Source: an uncultured Bacilli bacterium | GTDB taxonomy: Bacteria > Bacillota_I > Bacilli_A > RF39 > UBA660 | Reading direction: 5' to 3' | Assembly: GCA_934153675.1 (NCBI GenBank) | Contig: CAKPFG010000003.1 | Coordinates: forward strand, 55,003 to 119,002 | DNA length: 64,000 nt | In this document: positions 35,067 through 43,644 of the stretch, in pieces | Position numbering within the stretch: position 1 is the first letter of the stretch | Layout: every line of letters starts with the position of its first letter | Notes under the pieces: generated by a model | The model's database searches: none | What the model saw: only the letters and a program-made list of their open reading frames with translations | Told to the model about the DNA's origin: nothing | Position numbers and translations under genes: made by a program

Positions 35067-36155
35067 CTATTTTATAATATATGGATCTTTCAATGTGCCA
35101 CTTCCACCTTGATATAATTGTTCACTATCTATATAAAAAACCCAATTATATTTTTTAAACTTATTAGCTATCTCTAAATCAGCTCCTAGTGAATCTAGAT
35201 AATAAACTAAGGAATTATCTTCCCTAACAGTATCTAAAGTCCAAGTATAATTAATAAACTCAGCCATATAATTATAATTAGTACAAGATAAATCTCCTAT
35301 TTTTTTACAATTTGAATCATAACTAGCTTGTAAAAAATCAGTAATGCTAGGTAGAGTTAAAACTTGATCTTCCAATTTATCAGCACACTCAGTTGTAACA
35401 TTAATACTTAAATTATTGGTAGATCTTTTTCCAATACAAACATCATGCGGTATTATTTTTTCTTTAGCTAAATCAGTTAAGTTTTTATTATTTTTATAAT
35501 CCTCTATAAGTCTATCTAAAATAACACTATCACGATAATTACTAATCCCTGAATAATCATTTTTATCAATATTATATTTATTATCCCAATTTATTGAAAC
35601 TTCTTGACTATCTTGTTTAATTAATTTTAAATTACCTTCTGCATCTATCTTAATAATTCTATAAATAATTCCGTAAAATGACAAATAATTATCAACTTTG
35701 TTGCCTTTAAATACATATTCATCTTCACTTTTGTATAATCCAGAATTTTCACTAGTCACATCTTTCATTAAATGATCCTTTATGTAATCTGTTTTATATT
35801 TACTACATTCTAAATATGGTATGTATGAATAATATTTCTCATTTACATTACTATTTGAATTATTCTTAATAACTACACTACCACTACATGTTGTATCTTT
35901 TAAAGCTTTATCAGGATTTTTAAGTCCATCACTCACTAAGTCATCTACCTTAACAATAACTTGTTTCCCCTTTGAAGGGAACATTTTATGTTTTTTAGCA
36001 TATGATTTTGCTGATTGAACCATCATATTTTCATAAGATTTATAACTTTTTTTGCCACTACATCCCCTAATTGCAAATAAAAATATCATTATGATAACAG
36101 GAATTAAAATAATAGCACCACACGTAATAAAAAACTTTGGTTCTAATTTTTTCAT
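35067..36155 (-). CDS. Membrane-anchored extracellular protein with pseudopilin-like start
   Basis: 362 residues. Membrane helix at about 8-30, then SYENMMVQSAKSYAKKHKMF followed by a short KVDDLVSDGLKNP and a Cys: an arrangement that recalls the C-terminal part of type II pseudopilins. A second domain (about 155-362) has YLSFYGIIYRIIKIDAEGNL, common in surface proteins of gut Bacillota, and pairs of Cys. I do not recognise a function. It sits among the pilin-like genes, so it may be a surface tip or adaptor. AAGGAGATATTT start. Confidence 0.55.
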   Translation of the reverse strand: MKKLEPKFFITCGAIILIPVIIMIFLFAIRGCSGKKSYKSYENMMVQSAKSYAKKHKMFPSKGKQVIVKVDDLVSDGLKNPDKALKDTTCSGSVVIKNNSNSNVNEKYYSYIPYLECSKYKTDYIKDHLMKDVTSENSGLYKSEDEYVFKGNKVDNYLSFYGIIYRIIKIDAEGNLKLIKQDSQEVSINWDNKYNIDKNDYSGISNYRDSVILDRLIEDYKNNKNLTDLAKEKIIPHDVCIGKRSTNNLSINVTTECADKLEDQVLTLPSITDFLQASYDSNCKKIGDLSCTNYNYMAEFINYTWTLDTVREDNSLVYYLDSLGADLEIANKFKKYNWVFYIDSEQLYQGGSGTLKDPYIIK

Positions 36156-36174
36156 AAATATCTCCTTTTATTAT

Positions 36175-36585
36175 CTATTTACATATACCTGTTTTTTCAT
36201 TTGCACCATTTAAAAAGCAATTAGCACAATTCATAATTCCATCATCATCAGCAACAAAACTTACCAACATTTTCACTATTACAAAAACAAAGAATACCAA
36301 GGCACCAGCTATTAATCTTTTTACAAAAATCATTTGTGCTTTTTTTATTTCATCTTCTTTTCCCGCAATAACAGCTTTAGTAAGATCCATCATTCCAAAT
36401 ACCACTAAAAGTACAGGAACAGCAATTTGAATTATCAATACAACTAAGTGTACCGTGTTTGCAATTTTGACATCAATTTGCACTTTACTTCCAATAACTG
36501 AACAACCCTTTACATTAGCTGCATAAACAGGCATAGCAAGGGCTAATGTTAACAAAAACATTCCTACATAACTTATTTTTTTCAT
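36175..36585 (-). CDS. VirB2-like two-helix protein with four conserved cysteines (paralog D)
   Basis: 136 residues. Cleavable signal peptide ending near VYAAN, then GCSVIGSK, helix one (LVVLIIQIAVPVLLVVFGMM), loop DLTKAVIAGKEDEIKKAQMI and FVKRLI, helix two (AGALVFFVFVIVKMLVSFV), then NCANCFLNG and a last Cys. Same Cys frame and loop as paralogs C, E and F. Likely a pilin or channel-lining subunit exported by Sec. Twelve bases separate it from paralog E. Confidence 0.7.
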   Translation of the reverse strand: MKKISYVGMFLLTLALAMPVYAANVKGCSVIGSKVQIDVKIANTVHLVVLIIQIAVPVLLVVFGMMDLTKAVIAGKEDEIKKAQMIFVKRLIAGALVFFVFVIVKMLVSFVADDDGIMNCANCFLNGANEKTGICK

Positions 36586-36597
36586 ATTAAATACCTC

Positions 36598-36993
36598 CTA
36601 CTTACATTTACTTGCATTTGAAACAAAGCATTCAACACAATGCCATATACTTTCATTTCCATTTCCTATTACACTTATTAACAGCTTAACAATAACCACT
36701 ACAAAATATACTAAAGCTCCCATTATTAATCTTTTTACAAATTTTGTCTGTGCTTTTTTTATCTCATCATCCTTTTGAGAAGCAACGGCTTTTACTAAAT
36801 CAACAGTTCCTAATATAACAAGAATTACTGGAACTAGTATTTGTAAAATATTAATACCTGTATTCGAAAGTTGCAATATTTTATATGGTAATTGCTGTAT
36901 ATTACCACATTTTACATAAGTCGTTTTAGCGTAAACAGGAGAAATAAATATCAATGGCAAAAATAATATTATATAACCAATTCTATTTTTCAT
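36598..36993 (-). CDS. VirB2-like two-helix protein with four conserved cysteines (paralog E)
   Basis: 131 residues. Signal peptide ending near VYAKT, Cys in YVKCGNIQ, helix one (ILQILVPVILVILGTVDLVK), loop ASQKDDEIKKAQTKFVKRLI, helix two (MGALVYFVVVIVKLLISVI), and HCVECFVSNASKC at the end. Closest to paralogs D and F, which flank it head-to-tail; the trio probably arose by tandem duplication. Start ATG with AGTAGGTGAAAT. Confidence 0.7.
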   Translation of the reverse strand: MKNRIGYIILFLPLIFISPVYAKTTYVKCGNIQQLPYKILQLSNTGINILQILVPVILVILGTVDLVKAVASQKDDEIKKAQTKFVKRLIMGALVYFVVVIVKLLISVIGNGNESIWHCVECFVSNASKCK

Positions 36994-37000
36994 ATTTCAC

Positions 37001-37465
37001 CTACTTTTTACTGATTTTACAATTTTTAGTGCCATTTAAAAAGCAATTAGCGCAATCCATTATATTAGCTGTTTTAGATGCATCAGCACTTACACTAATT
37101 AATAGCTTTACAATCACAAAAACAAAAAATACTAATGCACCTGCAATAAGCTTTTTAAAAAAACTTATCTGTGCTTTTTTTATTTCATCTTCTTTACTAG
37201 ATGTAATTGCCTTAATTAAAGTAATCATCCCCATAATAACCAATATAACAGGAACTACAATTTGTAATGATGTATAAGCTATATTTACAACTCTTGGAAT
37301 AGATATAGAAAGTCCTTTCACCATACCATTACCACAGCTAACAGTTGTTGTATCTAAATTATTATAAATCTTTTTATCTAAATCAGCATTTGTAGCAGCT
37401 TTAATGCAAGTTAATTGTAGCATAAAAAAACCCAATATTGCAAATAAAATAACCCTTTTTTTCAT
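37001..37465 (-). CDS. VirB2-like two-helix protein with four conserved cysteines (paralog F)
   Basis: 154 residues. Signal peptide (about 1-23), a slightly longer ectodomain with SCGNGMVKG, then SIPRVVNIAYTSLQIVVPVI, loop SSKEDEIKKAQISFFKKLIA, helix two (GALVFFVFVIVKLLISV), and DCANCFLNGTKNC. The IPRxxxxAY segment is shared with the distant 10724-11743 protein (VPRLTSYA). It follows the TadZ-like gene by 8 bases, so the pilus and T4SS halves are directly joined here. Confidence 0.7.
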   Translation of the reverse strand: MKKRVILFAILGFFMLQLTCIKAATNADLDKKIYNNLDTTTVSCGNGMVKGLSISIPRVVNIAYTSLQIVVPVILVIMGMITLIKAITSSKEDEIKKAQISFFKKLIAGALVFFVFVIVKLLISVSADASKTANIMDCANCFLNGTKNCKISKK

Positions 37466-37473
37466 ATTTCCCC

Positions 37474-38358
37474 CTACAACTTTAATTTTTCAATCAATAA
37501 TTTAATATCTTCGCTAGTTTTTCTCTCATTAATAAAAGATAAATTATAAAATAATTTTAAATGTGATTCATTTTCAAACTCTTTAATTTCATTATTATCA
37601 AGCATACTTTTGTTTAAAATAACCTTATTATTTTTTAATTTTGTAAATGATGTTGGATCAACTAACATCAGTTGATTAATCTTAATCATAGTTGGTTCTA
37701 TTAAATAAATAATTTCATCACAATACAAATAAGCATTTTTACTTTGATTAATATCAATAAAAATAATATCATAATTATTGTATTTATCAATAGTTAATTT
37801 TAAACTATTATCTAAAGTAGAAATCATATCTTTACAATGAAAATAATTAAAATCCATTTTATCTATTTCAATAGCAAGAACTTTTCTCACTTTTTCCAAA
37901 TGTCTTTTTAACATATAGATAAGAGTAGTTGATCCTGCCGATTTAGTCACATTTTTAAATCCAATAATTCTTTCCTTTTTTGAATCTTTATTTACAAGTA
38001 CCATAGCATCCTCATAACTATTAGGACTTTGATAAAGTTCAACAATATGATTACAATTATAAGCAATATTATATATACCTATTTCAATAATTTTAGCTAA
38101 ATAATTAGACGGTATTTTAATTTTACCAACTACTAAAATTAAGTTATTTGGTTTTATAAAACTAACTATGCTTTTAAGAACATCTATATTATTATAATTA
38201 TTTAATGAAGTTATATCTAAAATTACTTTTTCATATTCTAATGAACTTATTTTAGAAAAGAGAAAAGTAACATCAAATATTCCTTTTAATTTTTCGATTG
38301 CAACAACATTTACTTTTTCAATTATTTCATAATTTTCATTTTCTATTACAACATTCAT
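37474..38358 (-). CDS. TadZ/CpaE-like protein with degenerate ATPase
   Basis: 294 residues. The N-terminal part (about 1-125) looks like an atypical receiver domain. The C-terminal part has a P-loop-like FKNVTKSAGSTTLIYMLK, in which the usual GGVGKT lysine arrangement is lost, followed by VLAIEIDKMDF, YDIIFIDINQS and VILNKS, the strand order of MinD/ParA proteins. TadZ/CpaE places the Tad pilus at its cell site. The assignment rests on fold pattern and on its place beside tadA-tadB-tadC; moderate certainty. The ribosome site is weak. Confidence 0.6.
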   Translation of the reverse strand: MNVVIENENYEIIEKVNVVAIEKLKGIFDVTFLFSKISSLEYEKVILDITSLNNYNNIDVLKSIVSFIKPNNLILVVGKIKIPSNYLAKIIEIGIYNIAYNCNHIVELYQSPNSYEDAMVLVNKDSKKERIIGFKNVTKSAGSTTLIYMLKRHLEKVRKVLAIEIDKMDFNYFHCKDMISTLDNSLKLTIDKYNNYDIIFIDINQSKNAYLYCDEIIYLIEPTMIKINQLMLVDPTSFTKLKNNKVILNKSMLDNNEIKEFENESHLKLFYNLSFINERKTSEDIKLLIEKLKL

Positions 38359-38407
38359 ATCAATACTTCAGCAACAAGACTGAATCCTTTCTATTAATAT
38401 TTATAAT

Positions 38408-38932
38408 TTAATTTGCATAATCATAAAAAATTCTAGTTTCTCCATAAACTGGATTTTTATATAATGTTCCTATACCTAAAACATTTAAATTCAAATAACT
38501 AAAAGTTACAACAGAATAATAATACTCGCGATCATTTACTATATTTTTATAAATACAAAATCCTTTCATATCAGATGATGCTTTAGGATAAATTAAAGAA
38601 GATGTTTCACCTGCTTTTTCAATTTTGTTTAAAATATTTTTACTACTACAAACATCTTTATTAATTTTTGGCCTATATGCTAAATTATTTAATGCATCTA
38701 TTATTTTATTAATACAACTTTCATTGCTGAAACATTCTTGAAATTTATAATCTTCATTTAAAGATGATGTATCTACATTTAACAAATAGTAATTATTAAT
38801 TGCCGATGTAATATTATTCTTGGCTTTATAAGCTTTACTATACGAATTAGAAGCTACTACTGATATACCAATTATTCCAACTACAATAATAACAACATAC
38901 AATAATAAAGAGCTACCAACAGCATCTTTCAT
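38408..38932 (-). CDS. Tad-type minor pilin, MKDAVG start (174 residues)
   Basis: Short start MKDAVGSS, then a membrane helix (LLLYVVIIVVGIIGISVVA), then an extracellular domain with Cys pairs (FQECFSNESC, DVCSSKN, GFCIYK). The start matches the MKE/D-A/S-x-G motif of the neighbouring pilins, so it is probably handled by the same prepilin peptidase. The ATG follows the upstream gene's stop directly (TAAATG) with GAGGAGG before it. Likely a minor or tip pilin. Confidence 0.65.
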   Translation of the reverse strand: MKDAVGSSLLLYVVIIVVGIIGISVVASNSYSKAYKAKNNITSAINNYYLLNVDTSSLNEDYKFQECFSNESCINKIIDALNNLAYRPKINKDVCSSKNILNKIEKAGETSSLIYPKASSDMKGFCIYKNIVNDREYYYSVVTFSYLNLNVLGIGTLYKNPVYGETRIFYDYAN

Positions 38933-39424
38933 TTAAGCATCCTCCTCACAATTCAAACCATAACAAGAATACATTGTTGATGTTTTTGATGAAATTTGGT
39001 AAGGAAATCTCAAATCAAATAATCCAAAGTCTAATGTTAAATATGTAGTTATTTTATAACTATAATATTTATAATCATCTCTTTCATTTAATAGATAAAC
39101 ACAATATCCTTTATACCCTAAATCACCAGATGAATCGGCATAAGATACTTTATTATCCTTAAAAGAAACCAATTTTTCATTATTATTAGACTTTTTACAT
39201 TTTAGATTTACATCTCTTTGATACCCATAAGAATCAAGCCTATTTTCTATTTCTTTTTTGGATTTAGAATTAAATCCCCCATAATCATCAATGGCTGCTG
39301 AAAGTGAGTTGTTTATCTTGTATGATTTATAATAACTTAAAGTTGAAATTATAAATCCAAAAACAATTATTACAAAAAATATCACAATATATATTGCTGC
39401 CACTGATCCTGTGCTTTCTTTCAT
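38933..39424 (-). CDS. Tad-type minor pilin, MKESTG start (163 residues)
   Basis: MKESTGSV, membrane helix (AAIYIVIFFVIIVFGFIIS), then KSYKINNSLSAAIDDYGGFN and an extracellular domain with Cys in LKCKKS, GYCVYL and CYGLNC. It is a paralog in plan of the next gene: both carry a YYSxxxxTxLxLxxxG/F stretch late in the chain. Probably a minor pilin. GGGTGATATGAT precedes the ATG. Confidence 0.65.
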   Translation of the reverse strand: MKESTGSVAAIYIVIFFVIIVFGFIISTLSYYKSYKINNSLSAAIDDYGGFNSKSKKEIENRLDSYGYQRDVNLKCKKSNNNEKLVSFKDNKVSYADSSGDLGYKGYCVYLLNERDDYKYYSYKITTYLTLDFGLFDLRFPYQISSKTSTMYSCYGLNCEEDA

Positions 39425-39430
39425 ATCATA

Positions 39431-39652
39431 TCACCCACAAATATAAACGCCGTCAGTATCATAGTTACATAAATTACCATCTGTATCTTTACATTGGCCA
39501 TTAGAATATATATATCCAGCATTTTCACAATCAGCGCGATGTTTTTGATTTGATAATAAATTACCTATAATAAAGGCAATAGCTCCTAATGCACCTGCTA
39601 TTAAAACGATTGTAATTATAGTCATCGCAGACTCTCCAACTGCCTCTTTCAC
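39431..39652 (-). CDS. Small Flp-like pilin with Cys-rich tail (73 residues)
   Basis: MKEAVGES, helix (AMTIITIVLIAGALGAIAFI), then an exposed tail NAGYIYSNGQCKDTDGN with four Cys in all. Its first 12 residues closely match the 56-residue pilin upstream (MKEATGEGSMTI), so the two are paralogs with different tails. GTG start with GGGAGATG. It lies beyond a strong palindrome from the major pilin gene, so its expression may be lower. Confidence 0.65.
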   Translation of the reverse strand: MKEAVGESAMTIITIVLIAGALGAIAFIIGNLLSNQKHRADCENAGYIYSNGQCKDTDGNLCNYDTDGVYICG

Positions 39653-39673
39653 TTTATCATCTCCCTATTTACA

Positions 39674-39710
39674 TTAGAAATAAATTAAACAACATTTAAT
39701 TTATTTCTAA
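39674..39710. repeat. Perfect 16-base inverted repeat between pilin genes
   Basis: TTAGAAATAAATTAAA (39674-39689), a 5-base loop, and its exact complement (39695-39710). There is no T-run on the minus-strand side, so it is more likely an mRNA-stabilising or partial-attenuation hairpin than a full terminator between the 56- and 73-residue pilin genes. Confidence 0.75.
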
Positions 39711-39734
39711 CATAAATATAAATTTATATTTATA

Positions 39735-39905
39735 TTATTTTGTTATTTGATTTTTTATATCAACACTATTAGTATCCATGGTATTAGCAGTAGTATTGGC
39801 CTTATTCATCATCATTCCTACTACTACTGCTGCTGCCGCTGCTAATGCTACTATAATAATTATAGTAACAATTGTCATACTTCCTTCACCTGTTGCTTCC
39901 TTCAT
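39735..39905 (-). CDS. Flp-like major pilin (56 residues)
   Basis: A short gene easily missed by length cut-offs. It reads MKEATGEGSMTIVTIIIIVA, an Ala/Val-rich helix, MMMNKANTTANTMDTNSVDI and KNQITK. The size, single N-terminal helix and short polar tail are those of Flp pilins. A very good ribosome site (GGAGGTGAATT) suggests strong translation. It follows tadC by 66 bases. The cleavage site is not certain; after Gly6 is a candidate. It is the best candidate for the main pilus subunit. Confidence 0.7.
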   Translation of the reverse strand: MKEATGEGSMTIVTIIIIVALAAAAAVVVGMMMNKANTTANTMDTNSVDIKNQITK

Positions 39906-39971
39906 AATTCACCTCCATATTTTTCTAAATTATATCATAAATGTCACAAATTGTCTATTATTTATATTATT

Positions 39972-40763
39972 TTACATCATTAATGTCATAGACATAAATA
40001 ATAAAGCCATTACTCCTCCGCCTGTTGCAAAAAGCATAACCATAGTTTTTTTCTCCATTGTATCAAGTCTCTCTTGATACTTAATTTCTCTTGCTTTATT
40101 TTGTAAAGTAGAAACCATTTTTGAAAAGGCCATTACCTGTTCTTGTTTATTTTCCTGCGAGCCTAAACTTAAACGATATAATAGTCTCATCATACGCATA
40201 GAATCTCTAACAGGGTATTCATTTGCAAAATCTATATAGGGTTTTATACTAGAATCCCCTGCATCAATTTTTGCAACTAATTTAATTAATCCTGATTGAA
40301 AAACCTTTGGAGCAGTATGAATACTTTTACTTAATGCAACTGGAACAGTATAATGTTGTACTAAGATTTCTAGCCCTTTTAAATAATATGGTAAAAGTAA
40401 ATCAACAGAATGTAGATATTTTTTATACATATTTTTTAGTTTTATATATGGTAGTTTAAAAAATAAATATCCTAAAACTAATGCTATTACAATAGCAAGA
40501 AAAGCAAACTTACCAAGTAATAAAGCAAGAAAACAAGAAATTATAAAAGCCATTATGCCATTTCTAACTCTTTTTTCAAAAATTTCTTGAATATCTATAT
40601 CTTCACCTTCATATCTTAATTTTAATAAAAACTCATAATCATCTTCAATTATAGTTCTAAAAAGTGGACTTATTTCCTTAATAAATTTATTGCCATCAAA
40701 GACCTTATTATATACAAAAAGAAATACAACAATTAAAGAAATCATTAAAAATACTATCACCAT
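39972..40763 (-). CDS. tadC: Tad pilus inner-membrane platform protein TadC-like
   Basis: 263 residues, T2SSF-domain protein: N-terminal helix (1-20), two helices around 72-105, then the cytoplasmic bundle with LPYYLKGLEILVQHYTVPVA, and a final helix (TMVMLFATGGGVMALLFM). TadC and TadB form the platform under the pilus. It is joined to tadB stop-to-start at 40763. Divergent from classical TadC but position and domain agree. Confidence 0.8.
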   Translation of the reverse strand: MVIVFLMISLIVVFLFVYNKVFDGNKFIKEISPLFRTIIEDDYEFLLKLRYEGEDIDIQEIFEKRVRNGIMAFIISCFLALLLGKFAFLAIVIALVLGYLFFKLPYIKLKNMYKKYLHSVDLLLPYYLKGLEILVQHYTVPVALSKSIHTAPKVFQSGLIKLVAKIDAGDSSIKPYIDFANEYPVRDSMRMMRLLYRLSLGSQENKQEQVMAFSKMVSTLQNKAREIKYQERLDTMEKKTMVMLFATGGGVMALLFMSMTLMM

Positions 40764-41662
40764 TATTCAGCACCTACATTCTCATTATAATATTTTTCCC
40801 CTCTTAACAAGAAATATGAGTTCATTACTACTAATAAATGAATTAATAATTTTAAATACCATAAATTTAAAAGCTGTGAATAGGTATCTCCAAGTAGTAA
40901 CTGAACTAAAGCAATCATACCATAAAGCATTACACCAAATCTTATAAATTTTTTATGAAAATTAGCTCTTTCAATTCTATCTCTATAAACAGCCTCAACT
41001 AACATATCTATATCAAGTGACATATTTTCTAATGACTCAGATGAATCTTTGGCACCTTCATTTGTAATTTGCAAAAACAATTGATGCATATTTTTTACCA
41101 TATAAAAATCATACTTATTTTGAAAAAATTCTAATGATTCATTTATAGTTCCATTTTTATATGCCATATCTATCATTACTTTAACATCTTGTTTGATTGG
41201 ATTTTCCAAAACACCTGATTCATAAACACCCTCAAGTGATTTTACAAATGACTGTGAGGTTTGAAAATCTAAAATAATATTAGTTGTATAAGTTTGCAAT
41301 TGTTCAAAAATAAATTCACTGTATAACCTTTTACATCTTAAATACTCCAAATATGGTATAAAACAAATTGCAACTAATGCATATATAATAGATACAGAAA
41401 TATCATAAAAATATAAATATCCCATACCAAATGAAAGTCCACCAAATATTACAACCTGCGATATATAATCTTTTAATTTATAATTTTGACCTAAATCTTT
41501 AATTTTTTTTCTTATTTCTTTATATGTATAAGGAGCAATTTTATCATAAACAGGACCCAAGCTATATGTTAAATATTTGTACACATTTTTACCACTACTA
41601 TTTCTATAAACAACTATAAATATTAAAATAACAGCAATTAATATAAATATTATATTTATCAT
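40763..41662 (-). CDS. tadB: Tad pilus inner-membrane platform protein TadB-like
   Basis: 299 residues, T2SSF-domain protein with an N-terminal helix (1-19), a helix pair (about 75-110) and a C-terminal helix pair, and the cytoplasmic segment FEQLQTYTTNIILDFQTSQS and FVKSLEGVYESG. The frame opens earlier at a TTG, but the ATG at 41662 has a perfect AAGGAGGT five bases before it. tadA ends 10 bases upstream. Confidence 0.82.
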   Translation of the reverse strand: MINIIFILIAVILIFIVVYRNSSGKNVYKYLTYSLGPVYDKIAPYTYKEIRKKIKDLGQNYKLKDYISQVVIFGGLSFGMGYLYFYDISVSIIYALVAICFIPYLEYLRCKRLYSEFIFEQLQTYTTNIILDFQTSQSFVKSLEGVYESGVLENPIKQDVKVMIDMAYKNGTINESLEFFQNKYDFYMVKNMHQLFLQITNEGAKDSSESLENMSLDIDMLVEAVYRDRIERANFHKKFIRFGVMLYGMIALVQLLLGDTYSQLLNLWYLKLLIHLLVVMNSYFLLRGEKYYNENVGAE

Positions 41663-41672
41663 AAATACCTCC

Positions 41673-42761
41673 TTATTCAAATAAAATGTTTTGAATTTTA
41701 TTTTCTTCTGTTGGCACTATTATATCTTTGCTTAAAATAACGCCTTGTGCTTCTAAATAATCATATAAATATTTGCTGGGATTTTTTTTAACTACCTTCC
41801 CATCTGGCATTTTTTTGTAAATTGTATTATATTTTGCCTCATTATCATCAGTTACATAAAATTCTGTTACCTCAGCTATTTCTCTTATCATTTTTCTAGT
41901 ACGAGGATCCTGATAAGCCCTTATATAAACACCAAGCTGAATATACCTATATATAGATTTTAAAAATTGATCTATATCTTGATTTGTTTCAAGCAAAGAA
42001 TACATTCTGTTCGGTATCGAGGAAGCTTTATCAGCATGAATAGTTGATAAAATATAGTGCCCAGATGAAATCGAATTTCTAACGGCCATAACAGCTTCGG
42101 CACTACGTACTTCTGATAATAAAATCCATTTAGGATTCTGTCTCATACAAGTTACTAAAACATCCGAATAACTAGCTACATTGTTAGTTTTCATAGCAAC
42201 AATATCTCTTTCAGGAAATATTTTATCTAGATGAAGTTCCAGTGTATCTTCAATTGTAATTATTTTTTCATCAACTCTAGTATTAGCAGCTAAATATTTA
42301 ATAAATTCTGTTTTACCACTACCTGTTTCTCCACATACAATAATATTACAATGTCCATGCACACATTGAATTAAAAAATTATGAATGTCTTCAGTAATAT
42401 ACTTTTCTTTAATTATTTTATCCTTAACAAGTCTTATTTTAGCTGGTGTTTTTCTAATAACACAGGCTATACCATTCTTAGCTATTGAATTGTGCACAAA
42501 ATTAATACGTAACTCTTCACTTTCACTATCTAAAAATGGATGAGCTGAATTAAAGCTTCTTCCAACTACATTTGCACATTGAAATGCAAGTTTATCCATA
42601 AAATTATCATCAATGCCTGGGTTTTGAACTCTAAATATACCATGGGATAACGTTTTTAACCATAACTGACCACCATTACTATATGAAATATCAGTAACGT
42701 CATCATTATCTAAATATTGTTGTAATGGGCCAAAATCCATCTCATCAAAAACATTATCCAT
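41673..42761 (-). CDS. tadA: Tad pilus assembly ATPase TadA/CpaF
   Basis: 362 residues. Secretion ATPase of the VirB11/CpaF family with Walker A GETGSGKTEF at 144-153, Asp box EDTLELHLD, Walker B-like WILLSEVRSAEAV, and His box ISSGHYILSTIHADKA. It powers Flp pilus assembly. It could in principle also serve as the VirB11 of the neighbouring T4SS, which has no other VirB11 in the window. AAAAGGAAGTGAATAT start. Confidence 0.93.
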   Translation of the reverse strand: MDNVFDEMDFGPLQQYLDNDDVTDISYSNGGQLWLKTLSHGIFRVQNPGIDDNFMDKLAFQCANVVGRSFNSAHPFLDSESEELRINFVHNSIAKNGIACVIRKTPAKIRLVKDKIIKEKYITEDIHNFLIQCVHGHCNIIVCGETGSGKTEFIKYLAANTRVDEKIITIEDTLELHLDKIFPERDIVAMKTNNVASYSDVLVTCMRQNPKWILLSEVRSAEAVMAVRNSISSGHYILSTIHADKASSIPNRMYSLLETNQDIDQFLKSIYRYIQLGVYIRAYQDPRTRKMIREIAEVTEFYVTDDNEAKYNTIYKKMPDGKVVKKNPSKYLYDYLEAQGVILSKDIIVPTEENKIQNILFE

Positions 42762-42776
42762 ATATTCACTTCCTTT

Positions 42777-43631
42777 TTATCCTAATAACCCACTTATAGC
42801 ACTTTTGTTTTGACTTTTATTTTTGTTATCTTCCTTTTTTTCATTTACAGACTGTTCAACTTGATCATCAGTAACACTAGATGTATGATTGTTAACATAA
42901 TCCCTTAATGTTGCACTACTAACTAAAGCACCTTCTTCTTGACTACTATTCTCACCTTGTGGTGCTATTATTAAATCTACTCCCTGCCCTTTTAAATACT
43001 CAGCTCTCATAAGTAAATTGTAATTATCATGAGAAAGAGCAAATACTAAATTTGATGGCGTTCCAATATTTTCAGGATCACTAAAGACATTTTTACCATT
43101 ATTATCATGTACAGCAAGAATTTTTATACTTCTAAATAGTTTGCCATAAATTACATTACCATTATCATCTGTAGTTTTCATATAAATATCAATATATGAA
43201 TTAGGTAAAATAGAATTACCAAATGTTGATTCAACATCTACATTAAAATAATAAGCTTCTTCTCCTTTTGAAAAATCAACTTGTTTTAGCCAATTGCCTG
43301 GCAAATCATTACTTTCAACCAACCACTCTTTATAAAACATACTTCCAGATGGTATTGTTACATTTACATTTGTATATTTGCCAATAATATTATTAAGTTG
43401 TGTTACTACATTATCTGTTAAAACCATTTTTGAAACATTAGCATACATTACTTTATCTTGTGTAATTTCTGTTTCAGGCAATATTTTTTCTTTTGCCACC
43501 GGAACCTTAATTGGGTTTACTGTGGATTTTATTGTCGCATTAAATGCAAAAAATAGTAAAAATAGTATTAAAATAATCCCTAATATTGTTACTGTATTTT
43601 TATTTCTTAAAAATTTATTTAATTTCTTCAT
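42777..43631 (-). CDS. cpaB: SAF-domain pilus assembly protein, CpaB/RcpC-like
   Basis: 284 residues. N-terminal membrane helix (about 13-33), then a SAF-like domain (about 38-100) with VPVAKEKILPETEITQDKVM, and an extracellular region (about 115-230) with IDIYMKTTDDNGNVIYGKLF. It ends in a low-complexity Ser/Asn/Lys tail. CpaB/RcpC proteins are periplasmic or wall-zone parts of Tad pili. It is directly before tadA. GAGGAGAATAAGA start. Confidence 0.8.
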   Translation of the reverse strand: MKKLNKFLRNKNTVTILGIILILFLLFFAFNATIKSTVNPIKVPVAKEKILPETEITQDKVMYANVSKMVLTDNVVTQLNNIIGKYTNVNVTIPSGSMFYKEWLVESNDLPGNWLKQVDFSKGEEAYYFNVDVESTFGNSILPNSYIDIYMKTTDDNGNVIYGKLFRSIKILAVHDNNGKNVFSDPENIGTPSNLVFALSHDNYNLLMRAEYLKGQGVDLIIAPQGENSSQEEGALVSSATLRDYVNNHTSSVTDDQVEQSVNEKKEDNKNKSQNKSAISGLLG

Positions 43632-43644
43632 TCTTATTCTCCTC

